Shown: positions 1 to 8,183, counted from the stretch's first letter. The stretch: 20,587 nucleotides of DNA from Deltaproteobacteria bacterium (GCA_023230665.1 JALNWY010000042.1:1-20587); one strand, 5' to 3'. The notes: generated from the sequence alone by a model not told the origin. Program-made: numbers and translations.

Positions 1-1059
1 CACCGGGGAGGCGTCCCGCTGAGCAGACAGGCTGCGGTCTCCAGGGTCTTCGTGACCGGGATCAAGATCATCGACCTCTTGTCCCCCATTGAAGAGGGAG
101 GCAAGAGCGGCCTTTTCGGCGGGGCCGGGGTGGGCAAGACCGTGCTCATCATGGAGATGATCCAGAACATGGTCACCCGCTATGAGGGAGTGAGCATCTT
201 CTGCGGCATCGGCGAGCGCACCCGGGAAGGAGAAGAGCTCTACCGGGAGATGAAAGAGTCCGGAGTGCTGGGCAACACCGTCATGATCTTCGGGCAGATG
301 AACGAGCCGCCGGGCGTACGCTTCCGGGTAGGGCATTCCGCCCTGACCATGGCTGAGTACTTCCGGGATGATCGCGGGCAGAACGTGCTGCTGCTCGTGG
401 ACAATATCTTCCGGTTCATCCAGGCGGGCTCCGAGATATCCGGACTCCTCGGCCAGATCCCCTCACGGCTGGGCTATCAGCCCACCCTGTCCACCGAGCT
501 CTCTGATCTGGAAGAGCGGATCACGAACACCACCCATGGAGCCATCACTTCTATCCAGGCCGTCTACGTGCCGGCAGACGACTTCACCGACCCCTCTGCC
601 GAGCATGTGTTCGGCCACCTCACGTCATCCATTGTCCTCTCCCGCAAAAAGGCCGGTGAAGCGATCTATCCCGCCGTGGACCCCCTGCAGTCGGGCTCGA
701 AGATGCTGGCCCCGCATGTGGTGGGACAGCGGCACTACGAGGTGGCCCAGGAGGTGATCAGAAGCTTCGCGGTCTACGAGGACCTCAAGGACATCATTGC
801 CATGCTGGGTATCGAGGAGCTCTCCCGTCAAGACCAGAAGACGGTTCGCCGGGCCAGGAGACTGGAGCGTTTTCTCACCCAGCCCTTTGTGGTGACAGAG
901 CAGTTCACCGGATACAAGGGGCGGTCCGTGTCGCTCGAAAACACCATCGAGGGCTGCGAGCGCATTCTGAACGATGAGTTCGAGGACTATCCCGAAGAAG
1001 CGCTGTACATGATCGGCTCCATTGACGAGGCGAAGAAGGATGAATCTCAAGGTCATTGA
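1..1059 (+). CDS. atpD: N-type F1FO ATPase subunit beta (5'-truncated by window edge)
   Basis: Catalytic subunit of the F1 head, which makes or hydrolyses ATP. The frame is open from base 1 without a start, so the N-terminal domain is missing; 352 residues are visible. The P-loop GGAGVGKT lies at bases 118-141. It is followed by the GERTREGEE segment with the catalytic Glu, the Walker B/DNIFRF segment near base 400, and the adenine-pocket region. The helical C-terminal DELSEED-type loop reads EELSRQD, so two of its acidic positions are replaced. The closing RFLTQPF segment is typical of beta. It is first in an operon of beta, epsilon, AtpQ, a, c, b, alpha, gamma, which is the order of N-type rather than ordinary F-type operons. 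Its last 20 bases overlap the next gene. The family call is secure; the N-type class rests on the operon. Confidence 0.97.
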   Translation, partial: HRGGVPLSRQAAVSRVFVTGIKIIDLLSPIEEGGKSGLFGGAGVGKTVLIMEMIQNMVTRYEGVSIFCGIGERTREGEELYREMKESGVLGNTVMIFGQMNEPPGVRFRVGHSALTMAEYFRDDRGQNVLLLVDNIFRFIQAGSEISGLLGQIPSRLGYQPTLSTELSDLEERITNTTHGAITSIQAVYVPADDFTDPSAEHVFGHLTSSIVLSRKKAGEAIYPAVDPLQSGSKMLAPHVVGQRHYEVAQEVIRSFAVYEDLKDIIAMLGIEELSRQDQKTVRRARRLERFLTQPFVVTEQFTGYKGRSVSLENTIEGCERILNDEFEDYPEEALYMIGSIDEAKKDESQGH

Positions 1060-1432
1060 ACTGATCCGGGTCCTGATCGACACCCCGGTGAAAAAGGTGG
1101 TGGCGGAAGACGAGCAGGGATATTTCGGCATGCTCCCCCGGCACGCCGATCTCGTTACCGCCCTGGTGCCCGGCATTCTGACCTTTGAAACGCAGGAGGG
1201 GAGTCTCCAGTATGTGGCCCTTGATGAAGGGGTGCTCGTGAAGGCCGGGGATGATGTCACGGTGTCCACGGCAAGGGCCGTGCATGGAAAAGAGCTTATG
1301 GTCCTCGAGAAAACCGTGCTCAAGGAATTCTCCGCGGAAAACGAACGGGCGAGAAAAATTCAGGCCGCCCTTTCCCGGCTCGAGGCGGATCTTGCGAGGA
1401 AGTTCGTTCGGTTCGTACAGGCAGGGATATGA
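1040..1432 (+). CDS. atpC: N-type ATPase subunit epsilon
   Basis: Central-stalk subunit of F1, 130 residues. Residues 1-85 look like the N-terminal beta-sandwich (the GYFGMLPRHADLVTAL segment matches the usual G-x-hGxLPxHa pattern). The rest is a charged helical hairpin with LEKTVLKEFSAENERARK. I chose the ATG at 1040 over the upstream TTG at 1022. It gives the normal N-terminus MNLKVIEL and is preceded by GAAGAAGG, which serves as ribosome binding site inside the end of the beta gene. It overlaps beta by 20 bases and the next gene by an ATGA junction, so translation is probably coupled. In F-type operons epsilon comes last; here it is second, as in N-type operons. Confidence 0.93.
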   Translation: MNLKVIELIRVLIDTPVKKVVAEDEQGYFGMLPRHADLVTALVPGILTFETQEGSLQYVALDEGVLVKAGDDVTVSTARAVHGKELMVLEKTVLKEFSAENERARKIQAALSRLEADLARKFVRFVQAGI

Positions 1433-1752
1433 ATGATTTTCATGACCACAGGCAAAAAAAGGACGAGGAGTTCGCCCGAGAGATCCGCACCAAGGGAATC
1501 AGGAGAGAAAAAGGCAGGCGCCCCGGCAAAGCCAGCCTGATCTTCGGCCTGGGCATGTTCGGGCTGGTGGGGTGGTCCATTGCCATTCCCACGCTCATCG
1601 GGGTCGTCATCGGGGTGTGGATCGATTCCCGGTGGCCCAGCCAGTATTCATGGACCCTGATGATGCTCCTCATCGGGTTGATCCTGGGCTGCCTGAACGC
1701 CTGGTACTGGGTGAGAACCATGCTCGGTATCAGGGAAAGAAGGAGAAGGTGA
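1429..1752 (+). CDS. atpQ: AtpQ/AtpI-like small membrane protein of N-type ATPase
   Basis: 107-residue protein of the AtpI/'ATPase gene 1' type. The first 35 residues are strongly charged (several K/R). Two hydrophobic hairpin segments follow at about residues 36-64 and 72-96, separated by a short DSRWPSQYS loop, and the tail is basic. AtpI-like proteins are associated with rotor-ring assembly or ion supply in FO; in N-type operons the protein is called AtpQ. Its start overlaps the stop of atpC (ATGA). N-type operons normally carry a second small membrane gene, atpR, directly after atpQ, but here only 54 bases lie before atpB. The family call rests on size, membrane layout and position; I cannot show detailed homology. 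Confidence 0.85.
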   Translation: MNDFHDHRQKKDEEFAREIRTKGIRREKGRRPGKASLIFGLGMFGLVGWSIAIPTLIGVVIGVWIDSRWPSQYSWTLMMLLIGLILGCLNAWYWVRTMLGIRERRRR

Positions 1753-1806
1753 CGCACACGCGGCCCGCAGTACTTTTTCAGGGGCTCAAGAAACGGGAGA
1801 AAGCGG

Positions 1807-2508
1807 ATGGATTTCATGAACCTGACCGATATCACGCCCGATGCCGTCATTCTCTGGCAGATGGGGTGGATCAAGCTCAACCTGACCATCGTCTTCACCT
1901 GGATCACCATGGGCATTCTGCTGGTGATTTCCTGGCTGGCCACCCGCCGCCTCCGGTCGGGAAAAGATTTGAGTCCGTGGCAGAACTTTCTGGAGGCCGT
2001 CATCGAGATCACCTCGAACCAGATAGAAGACATATCCCAGCAGCATGCGGGCAAATACCTGGACTTCATCGGCACGCTCTTTTTCTTCATCGTGGTTTCC
2101 AACCTGTTCATGGTCGTGCCCGGATACGTGCCGCCCACCGGTTCACTGGCCACCACCTCGGCCCTGGCGCTCTGCGTGTTCGTCGCCGTTCCGGGCTACG
2201 GGATCATAACCGAGGGGCTGGTGCAGTATCTCAAGACCTACTCATCGCCCACCATTTTCATGCTGCCCTTCAACCTTGTCAGCGAGTTCACCCGGACCTT
2301 GGCGATGGCTGTCCGTCTTTTCGGCAATGTCATGTCGGCCAGCAAGATCGCCGCGATTCTGCTTGCCGTCATCCCCCTGGTGTTCCCCGTGCTCATGCAC
2401 CTGCTGGGGCTGCTGACCGGTTTCATTCAGGCCTATATCTTTGCCGTGCTGGCCATGGTGTACATCACCTCGGCCACCCGCGTGCAGTATGAACTGGAAA
2501 AGGGCTGA
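1807..2508 (+). CDS. atpB: N-type ATPase FO subunit a
   Basis: Stator membrane subunit that forms the ion half-channels against the c ring; 233 residues with five or six hydrophobic segments. The key stretch is SEFTRTLAMAVRLFGN; R170 in AVRLFGN corresponds to the essential stator arginine (R210 in E. coli). The last helix contains TGFIQAYIFAVLAMVYIT, with Q208 in the place of the conserved Gln of the family. The chosen ATG has GGGAGAAAG upstream; MDFMNLTDITPD gives a short lumenal start. A 306-residue open frame overlapping this gene in another frame is a high-GC shadow. Confidence 0.95.
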   Translation: MDFMNLTDITPDAVILWQMGWIKLNLTIVFTWITMGILLVISWLATRRLRSGKDLSPWQNFLEAVIEITSNQIEDISQQHAGKYLDFIGTLFFFIVVSNLFMVVPGYVPPTGSLATTSALALCVFVAVPGYGIITEGLVQYLKTYSSPTIFMLPFNLVSEFTRTLAMAVRLFGNVMSASKIAAILLAVIPLVFPVLMHLLGLLTGFIQAYIFAVLAMVYITSATRVQYELEKG

Positions 2509-2556
2509 CCGCGCCGCGTACAGTCCGCCTTTTCCAGAGAAAAAGGAGAGTGTTTT

Positions 2557-2826
2557 ATGGATGTGACCAGCTTAATCGGAATGATGTCGATCTTTACCGC
2601 CGGATTTACCATTGCCGTGGGATCGATAGGCTGCGCCCTGGGTGAGGGGCGGGCCGTGGCAAGCTCAATGACCGCCATCGCCCAGCAGCCCGACGAGTCG
2701 GGCACTATCAGCCGGACCCTGTTTGTAGGCTTGGCCATGATCGAATCCACTGCCATCTACTGCCTGGTGGTCTCCATGATCCTGATCTTTGCAAATCCCT
2801 TCTGGAACCAGGCCCTTTCCCGGTAA
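2557..2826 (+). CDS. atpE: N-type ATPase FO subunit c with two-carboxylate Na+-type motif
   Basis: Rotor-ring proteolipid, 89 residues, two transmembrane helices joined by the polar loop AQQPDESG. Helix 1 has the glycine-rich packing motif (G22, G25, G29, G31) with a Glu at position 30, where the Ilyobacter tartaricus Na+ rotor has Gln32. Helix 2 carries E63-S64-T65 and Y68, matching the Na+ ligands E65/S66/T67 and Y70 of that rotor. So both a second carboxylate and the Na+ ligand set are present. This pattern is known in the Fusobacterium nucleatum Na+ rotor and in N-type rotors. A good ribosome binding site (AAAAGGAG) precedes the ATG. Ion use is inferred and should be tested, as some N-type rotors carry H+. 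Confidence 0.96.
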   Translation: MDVTSLIGMMSIFTAGFTIAVGSIGCALGEGRAVASSMTAIAQQPDESGTISRTLFVGLAMIESTAIYCLVVSMILIFANPFWNQALSR

Positions 2827-2837
2827 GGAGGAAGACC

Positions 2838-3626
2838 TTGATCATCGACTGGTTTACCGTCATCGCCCAGATCGTCAATTTTCTCATCCTGGTGGCCCTG
2901 CTGCGGTTTTTCCTCTTCGGCAGGATCAGGTCCGCCATGCGCGAGCGCAAAGCACAGATCGCATCAAGCCTGGATGATGCCAGAAAAAAGCAGGAGCTGG
3001 CTTCCAGGGAGTTGGAGTCGTGCCGTCAAGAAAAACGCGCGTGGGATGAAAAAAAGGATGAACTGATGAAAGAGGCCTCCCGGGAGGCGGCGGACAGGCG
3101 CAGGCAGCTCCTCCAGCAGGCAAAGGAAGAAGCCGGCAAGGAGCGGGGGCGCATGCTGGGCTCGCTCATGGAGAGGAAGCACGAGCTGGCCAGGAGTTTA
3201 CGGCTCATGAGCCTGGAAGATGCCGCGGGCATTACCCGGCACGTGCTCTTTGAGCTCTCCACCTTTCCTGTGGAGCAGGGAATCGTGGACGTATTCATCT
3301 CCCGCATGAAGGATATTCCCCGGGACCGGAAGGACAGGCTCATTCAGGCCGCACGGAAAGGAGAAAACACGATAACGATCCGCAGCTCGTTCGTGCTGGG
3401 CAACGTCCTTCAGGAGAAAATCTCCGGTGTGGTGAAAGAGGAATTCACTGATACGGCGCCTGTTGAATATCGGCATGAACCTGCACTCGTTCTCGGGATC
3501 GAGATGAAGGTCGACGACTACACAGTGAGCTGGAGTGCCGGAGAATTCCTGACCGATGTGGAAGAACGGATCGCAACCGCTATCCGGGGTAGCTTCGGCC
3601 GGCCCGGGGAGGGTGCGCATGTCTGA
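2838..3626 (+). CDS. atpF: N-type ATPase subunit b with C-terminal delta-like domain
   Basis: Peripheral stalk protein, 262 residues against about 160 for an ordinary b subunit. Residues 1-30 form one membrane helix (DWFTVIAQIVNFLILVALL, typical of b). Residues about 31-125 are a highly charged coiled coil rich in K, R, E and Q. The rest (about 130-262) ends in a segment with ALVLGIEMKVDDYTVSWS, which resembles the end of subunit delta (GGi-ikvgd-iiDgS). There is no separate delta gene in the operon, so this protein probably supplies the delta function too, as in N-type operons. The start is TTG at 2838, chosen because AAGGAGGAAG lies just upstream and MIIDWF is a normal b start. It overlaps atpA by 8 bases. 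Confidence 0.92.
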   Translation: MIIDWFTVIAQIVNFLILVALLRFFLFGRIRSAMRERKAQIASSLDDARKKQELASRELESCRQEKRAWDEKKDELMKEASREAADRRRQLLQQAKEEAGKERGRMLGSLMERKHELARSLRLMSLEDAAGITRHVLFELSTFPVEQGIVDVFISRMKDIPRDRKDRLIQAARKGENTITIRSSFVLGNVLQEKISGVVKEEFTDTAPVEYRHEPALVLGIEMKVDDYTVSWSAGEFLTDVEERIATAIRGSFGRPGEGAHV

Positions 3627-5199
3627 AGAAGCCGCATCCACGGCCCCGGCGGCCGACATATTGAAGTCCCTTCAGCAAACCGCGGCCCTGGCGAGGGAAA
3701 CCCTGAAAGACCTCCGCTTCCAGATCCTCGTGCGCGAGACCGGGACCCTGGTGCACGTAGAACAGGGCATCGCGCGGGTTTCCGGTCTTCCCGGCGTGCA
3801 CGCGGACGAGCTGGTCATGTTTGCGAACGGCCTGGGAGGGATCGCTTTCGATATCGGCGTGGAGGAAGTGGGGGTTGTACTCCTGGATGAAAGCACCAGG
3901 CTCATGTCGGGCACCGAGGTATATCGGACCGACAGGGTGCTGGAAATCCCGGTAGGAGAGCGGCTGATCGGCCGGGTGCTCGACTCCATGTGCAGGCCGC
4001 GCGACAGTCAGGGTCCGGTCCAGGGGACCGAGCATCGGTGGATCGAGCGGCCAGCGCCCGGCATCATGGAGAGACTCCCGGTGGTGGAGCAGCTCCATAC
4101 CGGGATCAAGGTGATCGATGCTCTGATCCCCATCGGCAAGGGCCAGCGCGAGCTTATCGTGGGGGACCGGCAGACGGGGAAGACCGCCATTGCCGTGGAC
4201 ACCATCATCAACCAAAAAGGGCGGGATGTCATCTGTGTCTACTGTTCCGTAGGCAAGGAGATCTCCACCGTGGCCAGGGTGATCGCCGATCTCAAGAGCC
4301 GGGGGGCCATGGAATACACCATCGTGATGGCTGCCAGCGGGGAGGATCCTCCCGGTCTCCAGTACATTGCGCCCTACAGCGCCACCTCGGTGGCCGAGTA
4401 TTTTCTCGACAACGGCCGCGACGTGCTGATCGTCTACGACGATCTCACCCGGCATGCCCGCGTCTACCGGGAGATCTCGCTTCTCCTGAAACGCCCGCCG
4501 GGCAGAGAGGCTTTCCCGGGCGATATCTTCTACATCCACTCACGTCTCCTGGAGCGCAGCGCGCATCTCAAGGAAGAGCTGGGAGGCGGTTCGCTCACTG
4601 CGCTGCCCATTGTGGAGACCCAGGCTCAGAACATATCCGCCTACATCCCCACCAACCTCATCTCCATCACGGACGGGCAGCTCTATCTCTCGCCCGAGCT
4701 CTTTCACCGGGGCCAGCTCCCCGCGGTGGACGTGGGTAAATCGGTTTCCCGGGTGGGAGGCAAGACCCAGCTCAGGGCATACCGCGAGGTGGCAGGCGAC
4801 CTGCGGCTTTCGTATGCCCGGTTCGAGGAACTGGAGACATTCTCCCGCATCGGCACACGGCTCGACGAGCAGACGCGCAATACCCTGGAGCGGGGAAGGA
4901 AGGTACGCGAAATACTCAAGCAGTCCCAGTACGATACCATGACGGCCTGCGAGCAAATTGCCGTGCTGGCTGCCATGGCCAGAGGCGTGTTTCAAGATGT
5001 GCCCGTGGAGGAGGTGGGCGCGGTGGAGGAGGCCGTGCGGGGTGCTGTCAGGGACCGGCTGCCCGATGTGTGTGAAAAGATCGAATCGAACCAGCCTCTG
5101 AACGACAGGGACTGGGAATCACTGATCGGGATGGCCTACAGGCTCGCTCAGTCCAGGGAAAAAGGAGACCGGCATGCAAAACATGCAGGCCCTGAATAA
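3619..5199 (+). CDS. atpA: N-type ATPase subunit alpha
   Basis: Non-catalytic nucleotide-binding subunit of F1, 526 residues, a little longer than usual. The P-loop GDRQTGKT is at residues 182-189 and the arginine finger R378 lies in KSVSRVGGKTQ. The segments ALIPIGKGQRELIVG, YIAPYSATSVAEYF and AYIPTNLISITDGQLYL are diagnostic of alpha. The start at ATG 3619 is preferred over an upstream in-frame ATG at 3556, because GGGGAGGG lies just before it and it overlaps the b gene by only 8 bases. The first 35 residues are unusual (MSEEAASTAPAADILKSL) and would face the stalk; this may fit the fused b/delta protein. It overlaps atpG at its 3' end. Confidence 0.97.
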   Translation: MSEEAASTAPAADILKSLQQTAALARETLKDLRFQILVRETGTLVHVEQGIARVSGLPGVHADELVMFANGLGGIAFDIGVEEVGVVLLDESTRLMSGTEVYRTDRVLEIPVGERLIGRVLDSMCRPRDSQGPVQGTEHRWIERPAPGIMERLPVVEQLHTGIKVIDALIPIGKGQRELIVGDRQTGKTAIAVDTIINQKGRDVICVYCSVGKEISTVARVIADLKSRGAMEYTIVMAASGEDPPGLQYIAPYSATSVAEYFLDNGRDVLIVYDDLTRHARVYREISLLLKRPPGREAFPGDIFYIHSRLLERSAHLKEELGGGSLTALPIVETQAQNISAYIPTNLISITDGQLYLSPELFHRGQLPAVDVGKSVSRVGGKTQLRAYREVAGDLRLSYARFEELETFSRIGTRLDEQTRNTLERGRKVREILKQSQYDTMTACEQIAVLAAMARGVFQDVPVEEVGAVEEAVRGAVRDRLPDVCEKIESNQPLNDRDWESLIGMAYRLAQSREKGDRHAKHAGPE

Positions 5200-6064
5200 A
5201 AGGCATGATACCGCAGAGGATCTGCTCTCCGTGGTAAAGACCATGAAGGCCATGGCAGCGGCGAATATCCGCGAGTACGAGCGGGCCGAGGAGTCGCTTA
5301 TGTACTACAATCAGGGCATTGCCCTGGCATTTCGAGGCCTGCTCAGACATTACCGGGCGAAAAACCGGGTGCGGAAAAAAAACGTCCGATGGATGACAGG
5401 GATCGTGGTGCTGGGATCGGACCAGGGCATGAACGGCCCTTTCAATGACAGGATCGCGGGCCATACCGTTCAGACTCTGAACAGGCAGGGTATTGCTCGC
5501 AGCGACCTCCTGACTCTCTGCGTGGGCCAGCGGGCGCGTGACCGGCTGGAAAGCGAGGGGATCTCCGTCCAGGAGTACCTGCCTGTGCCGGGCTCTCCGG
5601 CGGATATCACCCCATCCGTACAGCAGACCATCACGGTCATGGACCTCTGGGACAGCCGGCACACCATATCCCGGATCATGATGATATACAATCAGCACCT
5701 GGCCGGGGCAGCATACGAGCCCTGCACAAAGCGGCTGCTGCCTCTTGACAGGAAATGGTTGAAAGAGATCACCAGCGGTCCGTGGCCCAGCAGGAGAGTG
5801 CCCACCTTTCGCATGGATGCGGACCGCCTCTTTTCCCTGCTGGTCAGGCACTACCTCTTTTCCTCGGTATTTCAGGCTCTTGCCGAGTCCCTGGCGAGCG
5901 AGAACGCGGCCAGGCTCGCCGCCATGCAGGGGGCAGAGAGGAATATCAAGGAAAAGATCGACGAGCTGAAGAACCGGTACCAGCAGCTGCGCCAGACCAG
6001 CATCACCGAGGAGCTGCTGGAGGTGGTGGCGGGATTCAACGCCCTGAAGAAGAGAACATCATGA
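5174..6064 (+). CDS. atpG: N-type ATPase subunit gamma
   Basis: Central rotor shaft, 296 residues. The N-terminal helix contains the family segment VVKTMKAMAAANIREYE. The C-terminal helix contains SENAARLAAMQGAERNIKEKIDELK and ITEELLEVVAGFNAL, which together mark gamma. The middle Rossmann-like part holds a VVLGSDQGMNGPFN stretch in place of the usual 'SDRGLCGxxN'. The ATG at 5174 is preferred over 5183 because AAAGGAG is 6 bases upstream. It starts inside the last 26 bases of atpA. It is the last ATPase gene; roughly 100 bases follow before pfkB, with no clear terminator (a GCTGC/GCAGC hairpin near 6101 has no T run). Confidence 0.94.
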   Translation: MQNMQALNKRHDTAEDLLSVVKTMKAMAAANIREYERAEESLMYYNQGIALAFRGLLRHYRAKNRVRKKNVRWMTGIVVLGSDQGMNGPFNDRIAGHTVQTLNRQGIARSDLLTLCVGQRARDRLESEGISVQEYLPVPGSPADITPSVQQTITVMDLWDSRHTISRIMMIYNQHLAGAAYEPCTKRLLPLDRKWLKEITSGPWPSRRVPTFRMDADRLFSLLVRHYLFSSVFQALAESLASENAARLAAMQGAERNIKEKIDELKNRYQQLRQTSITEELLEVVAGFNALKKRTS

Positions 6065-6165
6065 TAAATAAGTTATGCCCTTAAATAGTCTGTTCGGACG
6101 CTGCCCATTGTGCAGCCTTCCGGGCGAAAGAACCACCGGTAGAGAGAAACCGATAGGAGGATACC

Positions 6166-7101
6166 ATGGCGGGAGTAGTGACCGTTACCCTCAATCCGAG
6201 CATCGACGCGAGCACCCAGGTGTCGCAGGTCATGGCGGAGCACAAGATGCGGTGCTCGGCACCCTCGCATGAGCCCGGAGGCGGCGGGATCAACGTGTCT
6301 CGCGCCATCAAAAAACTGGGGGGAGAATCTCTGGCCTTCTTTCCCGCGGGTCAGCACTTCGGCAAGTTGTTGAAAAGCCTGCTGCAGCGCGAGGGCGTGG
6401 ATTTCCGGCATGTCGAGATCGCCGGACAGACCAGGGAAAACTTTATCGTCCGCGAGGAGACCAGCGGCCGTCAGTTCCGGTTCGGCCTTCCCGGTCCGGC
6501 CATAGGCGAGGATGAGTGCGGGGCGGTTCTCGCTCTGCTCGATACCCTGCAGTTCCGGCCCGCATATATCGTGGGAAGCGGGAGTCTTCCTCCCGGGGCA
6601 CCCGTGGATTTCTATGCCCTCCTGGGCAGAAAGGCGTCCGAGCTGGGCGCGAGGTATGTCGTGGACACCTCGGGAGAGGCCCTGTGCCGGATATCCGAGC
6701 CCCCGGTGTACCTGATCAAGCCGAACCGGAGAGAGCTGAGCCAGCTCGCCCGGGAGGATATCCTGGAGGAGGACGATCTTGCCGATGCCGCGCGCCGGCT
6801 CATCGGCGAAGGCATCAGCGAGATCGTGGTCGTTTCTCTGGGTGCAGGGGGAGCCATGCTGGTTACCAGGGAAGGCTGCCAACGCATCCATGCCCCGAGT
6901 GTACGGACCGTGAGCATGGTGGGCGCCGGAGACAGCATGACTGCGGGGATCGTTGTGGGCCTGATCCGGGGCCTCTCCATCCCCGAGGCTGTCATGTTCG
7001 GTGTTGCGGCGGGCACAGCAGCGGTCGTGACGCCGGGAACCGAGCTGTGCCGGAGAGAAGACGCCGAGCGCCTCTATGAAAAAATCCGTGGCCAAAGGTG
7101 A
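6166..7101 (+). CDS. pfkB: 6-phosphofructokinase II, PfkB/ribokinase family
   Basis: Phosphorylates fructose 6-phosphate to the 1,6-bisphosphate with ATP in glycolysis. The 311-residue protein aligns by eye along its length with E. coli PfkB. It has the start VTVTLNPSID, the EPGGGGINVSRAI ligand segment, SGSLPPG, DTSGEAL, KPNRRELS, and the second PfkB signature MVGAGDSM with catalytic base D256, the same number as in E. coli. A ribosome binding site TAGGAGG (6154-6160) sits 5 bases before the ATG. It follows the ATPase operon in the same direction and may be co-transcribed. 1-phosphofructokinase or tagatose-6-phosphate kinase are relatives, but the E. coli PfkB match is closer. Confidence 0.9.
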   Translation: MAGVVTVTLNPSIDASTQVSQVMAEHKMRCSAPSHEPGGGGINVSRAIKKLGGESLAFFPAGQHFGKLLKSLLQREGVDFRHVEIAGQTRENFIVREETSGRQFRFGLPGPAIGEDECGAVLALLDTLQFRPAYIVGSGSLPPGAPVDFYALLGRKASELGARYVVDTSGEALCRISEPPVYLIKPNRRELSQLAREDILEEDDLADAARRLIGEGISEIVVVSLGAGGAMLVTREGCQRIHAPSVRTVSMVGAGDSMTAGIVVGLIRGLSIPEAVMFGVAAGTAAVVTPGTELCRREDAERLYEKIRGQR

Positions 7102-7147
7102 GAGATCGCGGATGAAGGCCTTATTATTTTCTTAGAAGGAGGAGAAC

Positions 7148-8149
7148 ATGAAGATTGCTGTCTTTGAGGCAGAGCCTTGGGAGCAGGGGCTCTACAAGAA
7201 TCTGCAGAAAGACCATGAGGTTCTGTTCACGCAAGACGCCCTGGGCAAACACAATACCGGGCTGTGTGCCGATGCGCAGGTCATTTCCACCTTCATCTAC
7301 TCGGACCTGGGAAAGGACGTGCTTGAACAGATTCCGAGCTTGCGGTTCATCGCTACCCGGTCCACGGGGTTCGACCACATCGCCTTGGACTATTGCAGGC
7401 AAAAGGGGCTCCGTGTTTCCAATGTTCCCGAGTACGGGTCCTGCACGGTCGCCGAGCATGTTTTCGGGCTCATTCTCACCATATCCCACCATCTCGCCGA
7501 GGCCATCGACCGGACCCGCAAGGGTGATTTCTCCATCCGGGGGCTCAAGGGCTTCGATCTCCACGGCAAGGTGCTGGGGGTCATCGGTACCGGGGCCATC
7601 GGCATGTGTGTAATCCGTATCGCCAGAGGGTTCGACATGAAGGTCCATGCATTTGACCTGAGGCCCCGAGAGAGTATGGCAAAACAAATGGGTTTCACCT
7701 ATCTGTCCATGGACGAGGTCCTCAAGACGGCAGACATCATCACCCTGCATGTCCCCTCGAACGAAAAGACCAGGAACCTCGTTTCCACCGAACAGTTCGC
7801 CCTCATGAAGGACGGGGCTGTCCTGATCAACACCTCGCGCGGCCCCATCGTCAAGGTGGAGGCGCTCCTGAAGGCCCTGGCCGGAGGCAGGATTTCCGCC
7901 GCAGGACTGGACGTGCTCTCGGAAGAGCCCCTCATCAGGGAAGAGGCCGAACTGGTCAGGTCCATGTTCCAGCGGGACCACGACCTCCAGACCCTGCTCG
8001 CCGACCATGTTCTGCTGCGCATGCGCAATGTCTACATCACGCCTCACAGCGCGTTCTACACCCAGGAGGCGCTCCTGGATATCCTGAACACCACGGTGGA
8101 AAATATCCGCTCTTTTGCTTCGGGAACACCGATCAATCTCGTCGCCTGA
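7148..8149 (+). CDS. D-isomer 2-hydroxyacid dehydrogenase, D-lactate dehydrogenase type
   Basis: NAD-dependent oxidoreductase of 333 residues, probably interconverting pyruvate and D-lactate. The nucleotide-binding motif GTGAIG is at residues 147-152. The catalytic triad of the family is seen as R231 (NTSRGPIV), E260 (SEEP) and H300 (TPHSAFYT). The substrate-domain segment RSTGFDHIAL and the YGSCTVAEHVFGL segment are typical of LdhA-like members. AAGGAGGAG precedes the ATG. It lies 46 bases after pfkB, a second sugar-catabolism gene, which supports a fermentative role. Substrate choice within this family (lactate, glycerate, other 2-oxoacids) cannot be settled from motifs alone. Confidence 0.85.
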   Translation: MKIAVFEAEPWEQGLYKNLQKDHEVLFTQDALGKHNTGLCADAQVISTFIYSDLGKDVLEQIPSLRFIATRSTGFDHIALDYCRQKGLRVSNVPEYGSCTVAEHVFGLILTISHHLAEAIDRTRKGDFSIRGLKGFDLHGKVLGVIGTGAIGMCVIRIARGFDMKVHAFDLRPRESMAKQMGFTYLSMDEVLKTADIITLHVPSNEKTRNLVSTEQFALMKDGAVLINTSRGPIVKVEALLKALAGGRISAAGLDVLSEEPLIREEAELVRSMFQRDHDLQTLLADHVLLRMRNVYITPHSAFYTQEALLDILNTTVENIRSFASGTPINLVA

Positions 8150-8183
8150 ATCGTGGCTGTCTTTTTGAAGCAGGAGGCGCAAA

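Noticed and set aside
1572..2492. 306-residue plus-strand open frame overlapping atpQ and atpB
   Set aside because: It lies in another frame of two well supported ATPase genes, has His/Arg/Gly-rich low-complexity content typical of GC-rich shadows, and no ribosome binding site.
3580..4539. 319-residue minus-strand open frame across atpA
   Set aside because: Shadow of atpA; composition (His, Asp, Gly, Pro rich) is that of reverse-strand reading of a GC-rich gene.
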